Shown piece by piece: positions 16,628 to 24,732 of a DNA stretch of 64,000 nt (position 1 is the stretch's first letter; each line of letters opens with the position of its first letter). Below the pieces are notes generated by a model. That model was not told where the DNA came from. It ran no database searches and saw only the letters and a list, made by a program, of their open reading frames with translations. Source of the stretch: Alphaproteobacteria bacterium. Its GTDB lineage: Bacteria; Pseudomonadota; Alphaproteobacteria; UBA828. A program made the position numbers and the translations under genes. The stretch lies in assembly GCA_022823305.1 (NCBI GenBank), contig JAJDXK010000023.1, positions 1-64,000 on the forward strand, written 5' to 3'.

Positions 16628-18655
16628 TCAGAGGGGCAGTTCGCGCACCTGCTCGGCGATGCGGAACTTCAGCCGCCTGCTCGGGGACAGCGACGGGAAG
16701 GGGCTGATCCGCATCTTGTAGTTCCTCGGCGACACCTCGAGCGTGAAGTAGTGCGCGATCATCAGCAGGTTGACGGCCAGCTGCAGATCCACCCAGCGGA
16801 AGCCGAGGCATCTATGGGTTCCCAGCCCGTAGGGCGCGTATCCCGGGCCGCGGTGCTCGTTGCGCGGCGGCAGGTAGCGGTCGATGTCGAAGGTGAAGGG
16901 GTCCGGGAAGGCGTCGCTCATGTAATGCGGGGCCGTCGAGGCGATGACGATGCGCGCCCCCACCGGCAGCTCGTGGCCCTCGACAACGCAAGAGTTCATC
17001 ACGTTGCGGATGGACGCGGGCACAATGGGGTACATGCGCAGGCATTCCAGGATGAAGCGCCGCGTAACGTCGATGGACTCGTCGGCGAAGTCCTCGGCAT
17101 CTGGATCGCCGTTCTCGAACAGGTTGTCGGCTTCCGCACGGATCCTCTCGTAGAGCGAAGGCTGCGAAGCCATGGCGTAGAGCGCGCAGCCGAGCGCGTC
17201 TCCCAGATACATGCTCGCCAGCATGGGCGTCGAAAGAGCGAAGGCCAGGTTCGATTCGGGCAGGAGCTGCGGGTCGCTGGCGTGGAGGCTGAGCAGGTCG
17301 TCGGCGAGATCCCGCGGACAGCCGGCCCGCTGAGCGCGCGTGTGGAGACCCAGGATCCGCTGCACCCCGATGTCGATGGCCCCGGACGCACGCTTCATCG
17401 ACGGGGTGTGCAGCATGAACTTGGGCAGAACTTTGGCCACGTGAGTGGTGAGCGCGCGCTCCTTGAATCTGATCAGGTCCTCCACGAAGTCCTGTGACTC
17501 GATGCTGATGACCAGCGGCGATACCTGTGCGTTGATCATCAATCGGCACATGCTGGTCGCCCGCAGCGACGAGCCCACTTTCCAGTCCGCCATGAAGGCG
17601 CGGGCAAGGCCGTAGAGCTCATGCAGCCGACCCTCGAGTCTCCCGCGGGAAGTGCCCGGCTGCATCGCCTTGCGCAGTTGGAAGTGGTCGGCCCCGTCGA
17701 GCGAGGGAACCAGCCCGGACGCTCCGTAGACCTTCTCGATGTCGGTGAAATAATCCCGGGACCGAAGATGCATGCGCCCGTTGCGGTGGACCCAGCGGTT
17801 GACCGAGGCGCCGGCCAGAAAGGTCGCGGGTTCCTGAAACGGCGGGCGGACCTGAAATACCGGGCCGTACTCCCGCGCAAGATCTGCAAAGGCCGCGGGA
17901 ACGTTGCCCCTGCGCACATGCGGGTTGAGCAGAAGCCTGGTCAGGGAGACGACCGGTATCTTCTTGGTAAAGGCGGTCCCTCCAAGCAGCGGGCTGGCGA
18001 TGTTCTGCTCGACCGCAGCGGCTATGGAGCGGCCAATCAGGTCCATCTTGCAGATGAACCTGATGCGTTCTTCTGCCTCCTCGTCCAGGTCGAAAATGAA
18101 GCGAAAGACGTCGCATGTATTGACGAGGCAGATGATGATGATGTCCCTCGGATCGGGAATCACGCTGGCAAAAATGAACTTTCTGATGCGGGTCTTGATG
18201 AACTCGTTCGCAGAGTCTTCCAGGGAGCCGCCGGTCGCGTCCGCCTGCCACTTGACGGACGTAAGCGTCCAGAACTCGCCGTCGTGGTGTTTCAGGATCT
18301 TCTGCTCGACCAGGCGATCCAGGGTCAGATCGATGATCGACTCCGCCTGGGGAGCCAGCCGTTCGATCCAGTATTGAGCGTTGTGCTGAACCGGCTCGTC
18401 TGTGACCTGCTTCAGAATGGGATCCAGGATGGGGTTGCCCGTTTCCGTCCGATTCACCAGAAGCAGCGAATCCATGTCCGTGTCGATCCGCTCGAGGAGG
18501 GACAGTTCCGCGAGCACCGCGCCGACGACGGCGCAGTTGAGTTCCCAGCCGTGCACCTGATGAAAGTAGCCGGTCTCCTCGTTGAGGAGCATCAGGATCA
18601 GCTCTTCGGGCAAACCCAGTTGTTGGGTCGCCAGGCCCTGGGTCGCATCGTTCAT
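16628..18655 (-). CDS. GPP34 domain - cytochrome P450 fusion protein
   Basis: The 675-residue protein appears to join two domains. Residues about 12-215 match GPP34 (Golgi phosphoprotein 3 family, acidic-lipid and membrane binding): LPEELILMLLNEETG, then HGWELNCAVVGAVLAELSL, ILDPILKQV and VIPDPRDIII. Residues about 225-675 are a cytochrome P450, with the K-helix ECLR (Glu537-Arg540), FDIDRYLPP, and the heme loop APYGLGTHRCLG with Cys616. The I-helix segment ASMYLG (about 481-486) replaces the usual A-G-x-D/E-T. The start at 18655 has AAGGAGG 9 nt upstream. A P450 tethered to the cytoplasmic membrane face and acting on a lipid-like substrate is the inferred role. The fusion is continuous in one frame with no sign of sequencing error. 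Confidence 0.85.
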   Translation of the reverse strand: MNDATQGLATQQLGLPEELILMLLNEETGYFHQVHGWELNCAVVGAVLAELSLLERIDTDMDSLLLVNRTETGNPILDPILKQVTDEPVQHNAQYWIERLAPQAESIIDLTLDRLVEQKILKHHDGEFWTLTSVKWQADATGGSLEDSANEFIKTRIRKFIFASVIPDPRDIIIICLVNTCDVFRFIFDLDEEAEERIRFICKMDLIGRSIAAAVEQNIASPLLGGTAFTKKIPVVSLTRLLLNPHVRRGNVPAAFADLAREYGPVFQVRPPFQEPATFLAGASVNRWVHRNGRMHLRSRDYFTDIEKVYGASGLVPSLDGADHFQLRKAMQPGTSRGRLEGRLHELYGLARAFMADWKVGSSLRATSMCRLMINAQVSPLVISIESQDFVEDLIRFKERALTTHVAKVLPKFMLHTPSMKRASGAIDIGVQRILGLHTRAQRAGCPRDLADDLLSLHASDPQLLPESNLAFALSTPMLASMYLGDALGCALYAMASQPSLYERIRAEADNLFENGDPDAEDFADESIDVTRRFILECLRMYPIVPASIRNVMNSCVVEGHELPVGARIVIASTAPHYMSDAFPDPFTFDIDRYLPPRNEHRGPGYAPYGLGTHRCLGFRWVDLQLAVNLLMIAHYFTLEVSPRNYKMRISPFPSLSPSRRLKFRIAEQVRELPL

Positions 18656-18784
18656 CGGCCATGGCCTCCTTGCACCCGAAGCCGTGACTCGTTGCGGACG
18701 CCGGAATTGCCGCACAAGGCAATCGGACTCAGACGGATGCCGGAACCACCGGGAACGGCCATCGTCACCGTGGCCGCGACAAGG

Positions 18785-18819
18785 ACAATAGCGCAACCAA
18801 GCAATTCGCCAAAGCGAAT
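18785..18819 (-). promoter_or_regulatory. Candidate P450 promoter with overlapping palindrome
   Basis: On the minus strand TTGGCG (18812-18807) and TATTGT (18790-18785) are separated by 16 bp, giving a moderate sigma70-like promoter about 130 nt upstream of the P450 start. A perfect palindrome, ATTCGC-CAAA-GCGAAT at 18804-18819, overlaps the -35 element, as expected for a repressor or activator site. Both are visible in the sequence; function is inferred. Confidence 0.35.
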
Positions 18820-19030
18820 CAAGTAGCGGACATGAATGGTATGCAGCGTGCCAATCATGATCGAGACAATGACAAATCCGCGATGCAGCGCATTCGAGGA
18901 TTCGCGTCGCAGTAGTTGCTCATCTCCAAAGGTATATGTCGGATCGGGGGATAGCGCGGTCAAGCCCGCGAGGATGGAATTGCAGCCGGCTTCGTCGCGG
19001 GCGAGGGCCACCGGGTCCGCGTCCACGCCG

Positions 19031-19039
19031 TGCTAGAAT
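19031..19039 (+). promoter_or_regulatory. Extended -10 promoter element for uvrD
   Basis: TGC-TAGAAT at 19031-19039 is an extended -10 with five of six consensus bases, 27 bp before the uvrD start codon. A canonical -35 at the right distance is not evident, which is acceptable for the extended class. Confidence 0.5.
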
Positions 19040-19066
19040 GCGCGACTCTTCCGGCACCCAAGGTCC

Positions 19067-21361
19067 ATGAACGACACCCTCGATCCCGCGCCCGGCCCGC
19101 TCGCCGGGCCCGACACCCTGCCGGCGGCGGCGCCTGCGCATACCTATCTCGACGGGCTGAACCCGGAGCAGCGCGAGGCGGCGGAGGCGCTCGACGGGCC
19201 GCTGCTGGTGCTGGCCGGCGCCGGCACCGGCAAGACCCGCGTGCTCACCACCCGCCTCGCCCACATCCTCGCCACCGGCCGCGCCCGGCCCGGCGAGGTG
19301 CTGGCGGTCACCTTCACCAACAAGGCGGCGCGCGAGATGATCGGCCGCGTCGAGCGGCTGATCGGGCGCTCCGTCGCCGGCCTCTGGCTCGGCACCTTCC
19401 ACGCCATCGCCGCCCGCATCCTGCGCCGCCATGCGGAGCTCGCGGGGCTCAGGCCCGACTTCACCATCCTCGACACCGACGATCAGGTCCGCCTGCTGAA
19501 GCAGCTCCTCCAGGCGGCGAACGTCGACGAGAAGCGCTGGCCGGCGCGCACCCTCTCCGTCATCGTCCAGCGCTGGAAGGACCGGGGGCTGACCGCCGAC
19601 AAGGTGGCAGGCGCGGACGGCGCGGACTATGCCAACGGTCGCGCGCCGGCGCTCTATGCCGCCTATCAGGAGCGGTTGCGCGCCGTGAACGCCGTCGATT
19701 TCGGCGACCTGCTGCTGCACAACCTCACCCTCTTCACCCGCCACGGAGACGTGCTGACAAACTACCAGGAGCGCTTCCGCTATCTGCTGGTGGACGAGTA
19801 TCAGGACACCAACGTCGCCCAGTACCTCTGGCTCAGGCTGCTGGCGCAAACCCATCACAGCATCTGCTGCGTCGGCGACGACGACCAGTCCATCTACGGC
19901 TGGCGGGGCGCCGAGGTCGGCAACATCCTCCGCTTCGAGAAGGACTTTCCCGGCGCCAAGGTGGTCAGGCTGGAGCGCAACTACCGCTCCACCGGCCACA
20001 TCCTCGCCGCCGCCTCGGGCCTCATCGCGCATAACGCGGGCCGCCTCGGCAAGACGCTCTGGACCGAGGGCGAGGCGGGCGAGATGGTGCGCCTCAGCGA
20101 GGCCTGGGACGGGGAGGAGGAGGCGCGCGTCGTCGGCGAGGAGATCGAGGCGCTGCAGCACAAGGGCGAGAGCCTCGACGAGATCGCCATCCTGGTGCGC
20201 GCGAGCTTTCAGACTCGCGCCTTCGAGGAACGCTTCCTCACCATCGGATTGCCCTACCGCGTGATCGGCGGCCTGCGCTTCTACGAGCGGCAGGAGATCA
20301 GGGATGCGGTGGCCTACATCCGCGTCATGGCGCGCCCGGACGACGACCTCGCCTTCGAGCGCATCGTCAACCTGCCGAAGCGCGGCCTGGGCGAGGCTTC
20401 GCTCCGCCCGATCCACCAGCTCGCGCGGTCGGCAGGGGTCTCCCTCTACCGCGCGGCGGAGCGGCTGATCGAGACCGACGAGCTGAGGCCGCAGGCCCGC
20501 AGCGCGCTCAGCCGTCTGATCGAGCGGCTGCGGTCCTGGCGCGGCGCGCTGGCCGAGGCGCCGCACCCCGAGGTGGTGGCGCGGATGCTGGACGAATCCG
20601 GCTACACCGAGATGTGGCAGAAGGACCGCTCGCCGCAGGCGCCGGGCCGCCTGGAGAATCTGCGGGAGCTGGTGGGCGCGCTCGCCGAATTCGAGGATCT
20701 CGGCGCCTTCCTCGACCACGTGAGCCTGGTCATGGACCGCGAGGGCGACGCGAGCGAGGCGATGGTCAACATCATGACGCTGCACGGCGCCAAGGGGCTG
20801 GAGTTCGATACGGTGTTCCTGCCGGGGTGGGAAGAAGGACTGTTCCCGCACCAGCTCGCGCTCGACGAGGCCGGCCACGCCGGGCTGGAGGAGGAGCGCC
20901 GCCTCGCCTATGTCGGACTGACACGCGCGCGGCGCCGCGCCCACATCCTCTTCGCCGCCAACCGCCACCGCTACGGCCAGTGGGTGAGCGCCATCCCCTC
21001 GCGCTTCGTCGGCGAGCTCGCGCCCGAGAGCGTGACCCGGACCGAGGGCGCGATGGTGCGGGCCGCGCCCGGTGGGCTCTACCTGGGTCGTGGGGGCGGC
21101 GGGGGCGGCGCGCGGCGGCTGATGACCGAGCGGGCGGGCTACGGCAGCCGCGCGCGGGCGCCCGTGATCGACGCGGTGCCGGTTGCGACGCGCGGCGCCG
21201 CGAAGCCCGGCGGCTACGCCGCCGGCGAGCGCATCTTCCACCAGAAGTTCGGCTACGGGGAGATTCGCTCGGTGGACGGCGACAAGCTCGAGGTCGCCTT
21301 CGACAAGGCCGGCACCAAGAAGATCATCGACCGCTTCGTTCAGCCTGCCGACAGCGTCTGA
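19067..21361 (+). CDS. uvrD: UvrD/PcrA-family ATP-dependent DNA helicase
   Basis: The 764-residue SF1A helicase has motif I AGAGTGKTRVL near residue 52, motif II DEYQDTN, motif III VGDDDQSIYGWRGA, motif IV NYRST, and motif V/VI regions MTLHGAKGLEFDTVFLPGWE and LAYVGLTRARRRAH. The C-terminus has the Tudor-like RNA-polymerase-contact segment of UvrD/PcrA (GERIFHQKFGYGEI...VAFDKAGTKKI). Full-length UvrD is usually 720-780 residues. It unwinds DNA 3' to 5' in nucleotide excision and mismatch repair and pushes back stalled polymerase. The gene converges on hldE with a 25-bp gap. Confidence 0.95.
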   Translation: MNDTLDPAPGPLAGPDTLPAAAPAHTYLDGLNPEQREAAEALDGPLLVLAGAGTGKTRVLTTRLAHILATGRARPGEVLAVTFTNKAAREMIGRVERLIGRSVAGLWLGTFHAIAARILRRHAELAGLRPDFTILDTDDQVRLLKQLLQAANVDEKRWPARTLSVIVQRWKDRGLTADKVAGADGADYANGRAPALYAAYQERLRAVNAVDFGDLLLHNLTLFTRHGDVLTNYQERFRYLLVDEYQDTNVAQYLWLRLLAQTHHSICCVGDDDQSIYGWRGAEVGNILRFEKDFPGAKVVRLERNYRSTGHILAAASGLIAHNAGRLGKTLWTEGEAGEMVRLSEAWDGEEEARVVGEEIEALQHKGESLDEIAILVRASFQTRAFEERFLTIGLPYRVIGGLRFYERQEIRDAVAYIRVMARPDDDLAFERIVNLPKRGLGEASLRPIHQLARSAGVSLYRAAERLIETDELRPQARSALSRLIERLRSWRGALAEAPHPEVVARMLDESGYTEMWQKDRSPQAPGRLENLRELVGALAEFEDLGAFLDHVSLVMDREGDASEAMVNIMTLHGAKGLEFDTVFLPGWEEGLFPHQLALDEAGHAGLEEERRLAYVGLTRARRRAHILFAANRHRYGQWVSAIPSRFVGELAPESVTRTEGAMVRAAPGGLYLGRGGGGGGARRLMTERAGYGSRARAPVIDAVPVATRGAAKPGGYAAGERIFHQKFGYGEIRSVDGDKLEVAFDKAGTKKIIDRFVQPADSV

Positions 21362-21386
21362 GCGGCGGCGCGGTCCTGCGGGCGCC

Positions 21387-22850
21387 TCAGCCGCGCAAGC
21401 GGTCGATTGTGCCGGTGGTGCTGTAGCCGGGCTCGTTCTCGGCGATCAGCACGGTGCCGCCGTAGCCCTGCACGATGTCGGCGCCCACCACCTCGTCCAC
21501 TGTGTAGTCCGAGCCCTTGACGAGACAGTCCGGCCTGAGCGCCTCGATCAGGCGGAGCGGCGTGTCCTCGGCGAAGACCACCACCAGGTCCACCGTCTCC
21601 AGCGAGGCCAGCACCTGCGCTCGCGCCGCCTCGCCCTGCACCGGGCGCCCCTCGCCCTTGAGTCGGTGCACCGAAGCGTCGCTGTTGAGCCCGACGACGA
21701 GCCGGTCCGCGGCCCGGCGCGCCTGGCGCAGCAGCGAGACGTGGCCCGGGTGCAGCAGGTCGAAGCAGCCGTTGGTGAAGGCGATGCGCTGGCCCCGCGC
21801 GCGCCAGCCTGCGACCGCGTCCTCCGCCGCGCCGAGCGGCACGATCTTGGCCTCAGATGCCGAGAGGTCGCCGGCGCGCACCGCGTGCAGCAGGTCGGCG
21901 GCGCCCACTGCGGCCGTGCCCACCCTGCCCACCGCGACGCCTGCGGCGGCGTTCGCGAGCTGCGCGCAGGCGGTGAGCCCCACGCCCTGGCCCAGCGCCG
22001 CGGCGAGCGTCGCCACCACCGTGTCGCCCGCGCCGGAGACATCGAAGACCTCGCGCGCCTCGGCCGCGAGATGGGCGACGCAGCCCTCGGCGCCGACCAG
22101 CGTCATGCCGTCGCGGCTGCGCGTCACCAGGATCGCCCCGAAGCGGTGGCGGGCGACGAGGTCGCGACAGACGGCGACGATGGCGTCCTCGCTCTCCAGG
22201 CTCTCGCCGGCGGCCAGCGCGAGCTCGGCGCGGTTGGGGGTGAGCACCGCAGCACCGGCGTAGCGCGCGAAGTCGCGGCCCTTGGGGTCGACCACCACCG
22301 GCCGGCCGGCGCCGTGCGCGGCCTCGATCAGCCGCGGCGCCAGCGCGGGCGTCAGCACCCCCTTGGCGTAGTCCGACAGCACTACCACGTCGCAGGCGGC
22401 GAAGGCGTCGCGGGCGAGGCCCAGGAGGCTCTCAACCGCGCGCGGTTCGATCGCCTCGGTGGTCTCGGAATCCGCGCGCAGCAGCTGCTGGGCACCGGCG
22501 ACGAAGCGGGTCTTCTCGGTGGACGGCCGCCCGCGCTCCACCAGCAGGTGGGGCTCGACCCGCTCCTCGCGCCCGACCATGCCGGTGAGCCGGCGCCCCA
22601 CCTCGTCGTCGCCGATCACCGAGAGCAGCGTCGCCTTTGCTCCGAGGGAGACGAGGTTGCGCACCACGTTGCCGGCGCCGCCCAGCATGTAGACGTCGCG
22701 GTCGGTGCGCAGGATCGGCACCGGCGCCTCGGGCGAGGTGCGCTCGACGCGGCCGTAGACGAAGCGGTCCAGCATCACGTCGCCGACGCAGGCGACCCGG
22801 CTTAGCCCCAGGGTCTCGATGTGGGCGGCGAGGGTGGAGGGGTCGGCCAT
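21387..22850 (-). CDS. hldE: Bifunctional heptose-7-phosphate kinase / heptose-1-phosphate adenylyltransferase
   Basis: The 487-residue protein contains a PfkB-type kinase (residues about 1-325) with [11 protein letters not shown] at the substrate site, [11 protein letters not shown] and the anion-hole motif [12 protein letters not shown]. This is joined to a nucleotidyltransferase (about 345-487) with [17 protein letters not shown] and the V-K-G-S-D-Y segment. It makes ADP-heptose precursors for lipopolysaccharide inner core, in the cytoplasm. The two domains are fused as in HldE of E. coli. The start at 22850 (MADPSTL) removes 22 unlikely residues present in a longer reading. An lpxC/waa locus is not seen nearby, so the gene stands alone here. 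Confidence 0.95.
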   Translation of the reverse strand: MADPSTLAAHIETLGLSRVACVGDVMLDRFVYGRVERTSPEAPVPILRTDRDVYMLGGAGNVVRNLVSLGAKATLLSVIGDDEVGRRLTGMVGREERVEPHLLVERGRPSTEKTRFVAGAQQLLRADSETTEAIEPRAVESLLGLARDAFAACDVVVLSDYAKGVLTPALAPRLIEAAHGAGRPVVVDPKGRDFARYAGAAVLTPNRAELALAAGESLESEDAIVAVCRDLVARHRFGAILVTRSRDGMTLVGAEGCVAHLAAEAREVFDVSGAGDTVVATLAAALGQGVGLTACAQLANAAAGVAVGRVGTAAVGAADLLHAVRAGDLSASEAKIVPLGAAEDAVAGWRARGQRIAFTNGCFDLLHPGHVSLLRQARRAADRLVVGLNSDASVHRLKGEGRPVQGEAARAQVLASLETVDLVVVFAEDTPLRLIEALRPDCLVKGSDYTVDEVVGADIVQGYGGTVLIAENEPGYSTTGTIDRLRG

Positions 22851-22953
22851 GAGGCCTGCATCCCGGCGTCTTGCGAAAAGGCGGGCGCACGGTACAGCAT
22901 TGCCGGCCCGAGACAAGGCGGGCCGGGTGGAGAGGGAGTGTCCGCGCCCGCGC

Positions 22954-24537
22954 CTACCCCGCTTCGCGCAGCCTGTAGCGCTGGATCTTGCCGGTCGCGG
23001 TCTTGGGCAGATCTTCGATGTAGCGCAGCCAGCGCGGGTACTTGTAGGGCGCGAGTCCCTCCTTGCAGTGGGCCACCAGCGCCGCGCTCAGCCGCTCGCC
23101 CGCCTCGTGGCCCTCGGCGAGCACGACCCAGGCCTCGGGCTTGACCAGCCCGTCGTCGTCGGCGCGGCCCACCACGGCGGCCTCGAGCACCGCCGGGTGG
23201 GCTGCGAGGCGGGCCTCGATCTCCACCGGGGAGACCCAGATGCCGCCCACCTTGAGCATGTCGTCGGCGCGCCCGCAGCAGACGTAGCAGCCCGCCTCGT
23301 CGACATAGTAGGTGTCGCCGGTCCTGAGCCACTCGCCCTCGAAGGCCGCCGCGGTGCGCGCCGGCTCGCCCCAGTATTCCGCGATGAGCGACTGCCCGCG
23401 GATCATCAGGTTGCCGGTCTCGCCGGGGGCCACGTCGTGCCCTTCGTCGTCGACAAGGCGGGCCTCGTAGCCCGGCACCACCGTGCCGCTCGTGCCCGGC
23501 ACCACCGCGCCGGGGCGGTTGGAGATGAAGATGTGCAGGATCTCGGTGGTGCCGATGCCGTCGACGATGTCGAGCCCGGTGGCGGCGCGCCAGCGCTCCA
23601 GCACCGGCGCCGGCAGCGGCTCGCCGGCGGAGACGCAGAGGCGCAGGCTGGAGAGATCGGGCGCGCCGCCCTCGAGCGCCCGCAGCTGCGCCGCGTAGAG
23701 CGTCGGCACGCCGTAGTAGATCGTCGGCCGGAAGGCCTCGATGGTGGCGAAGGTGGTCTCGGGTGTCGGCCGGCCCGCGAGCAGCACCGCCGTGCCGCCG
23801 GTCCACAGCGGAAACGTCATGGCGTTGCCGAGCCCGTAGGCGAAGAAGAGCTTGGCGGCGGAGAAGTGGATGTCGTCCGCGCGCACGCCGAGGGTGTTGA
23901 CACCGAAGTATTGGCTGGTCACCACCATGTCGCGATGCCGGTGGACGCCGCCCTTGGGCGTGCCCGTCGAGCCCGAGGTGTAGAGCCAGAAGGCCGCATC
24001 CTCGGCGGACGCGGGCGCCGGCTCCAGCGCCTCGGAGGCAGCGGCGAGGTAGGCCGCGAAGCTCTCGCCCCCGCCCTCGGCAGGGAGCGCATGCGCCGGA
24101 CGGTACGCGGTCCCGGCCAGCGCAGCCTCGCACTCGCCGGCGAACTCGGGCGAGTACAGCAGGCAGGCGGCGCGCGCGTTCTCGATGACGAAGCGGTAGT
24201 CGGGCGCGCGCAGCAGCGTGTTGAGGGGGACCGGCACGAAGCCCGCCTTGATCGCGCCCCAGAAGGCGTAGAAGAAGAGTGAGCAGTCCTTGACCACCAT
24301 GAGCACCCGGTCGCCGCGCCCGAGCCCCAGCGCGGCGAGCGCGTTGCCGGCGCGGTTCACGTTCGCGGCGAGCGCGGCGTAGGTCACCTCGCCCTCGGCA
24401 TCGCGGATCGCCAAGCGCGCGCCGCGCCCCTCGACGAGGTGCCGGTCGACGAAGGGCACCGCGACGTTGAAGTTGTCCGCAAAGCTCAGCGCGGTCGGCG
24501 TCTGCGTCGCGTCGACCGCGACGGTGTGGTCCCTCAT
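22954..24537 (-). CDS. Benzoate-CoA ligase family protein (AMP-binding)
   Basis: The 527-residue enzyme belongs to the ANL superfamily. It has the P-loop [16 protein letters not shown], the aromatic-acid ligase segment [18 protein letters not shown], the A5-like motif [15 protein letters not shown], the hinge WLRTGDTY and the catalytic lysine region [14 protein letters not shown]. The pattern is that of benzoate-CoA or 4-hydroxybenzoate-CoA ligases (about 510-540 residues). It would activate an aromatic or related carboxylate with ATP and CoA. The long minus-strand frame continuing upstream to 26724 is the antisense of the molybdoprotein gene and is not coding. No benzoyl-CoA pathway genes are adjacent, so the substrate is open. 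Confidence 0.9.
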   Translation of the reverse strand: MRDHTVAVDATQTPTALSFADNFNVAVPFVDRHLVEGRGARLAIRDAEGEVTYAALAANVNRAGNALAALGLGRGDRVLMVVKDCSLFFYAFWGAIKAGFVPVPLNTLLRAPDYRFVIENARAACLLYSPEFAGECEAALAGTAYRPAHALPAEGGGESFAAYLAAASEALEPAPASAEDAAFWLYTSGSTGTPKGGVHRHRDMVVTSQYFGVNTLGVRADDIHFSAAKLFFAYGLGNAMTFPLWTGGTAVLLAGRPTPETTFATIEAFRPTIYYGVPTLYAAQLRALEGGAPDLSSLRLCVSAGEPLPAPVLERWRAATGLDIVDGIGTTEILHIFISNRPGAVVPGTSGTVVPGYEARLVDDEGHDVAPGETGNLMIRGQSLIAEYWGEPARTAAAFEGEWLRTGDTYYVDEAGCYVCCGRADDMLKVGGIWVSPVEIEARLAAHPAVLEAAVVGRADDDGLVKPEAWVVLAEGHEAGERLSAALVAHCKEGLAPYKYPRWLRYIEDLPKTATGKIQRYRLREAG

Positions 24538-24732
24538 GCCTCGCCCTTGCCGCCTCGCTCCCGATGTCGCCCGCGCGCCGGCCCGGTCGCCGCTCGGGCC
24601 GCCTGCCGGCGGACCAGAGTACGAGAATCGCCCTCGCTCTTCATCAGCGCCGTGGACCAGGGCAGCACGGGCTTTCGGTACAGCCCGCAGAGCGCTAGGT
24701 TGAACCTCGGCAACGGAGCCCGGAGGCCGGCC

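Larger units (their letters stand above)
18656..19066. other. Divergent intergenic region between P450 and uvrD
   Basis: The 411-bp gap is AT-richer than its surroundings. It holds a candidate P450 promoter and palindrome (18785-18819) and an extended -10 for uvrD (19031-19039). A minus-strand open frame of 68 codons (18858 to 18652) ends in an ATGA overlap with the P450 start and encodes one hydrophobic stretch. Its codon usage is not convincingly coding and it overlaps the promoter signals, so I do not call it a gene. Confidence 0.5.
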
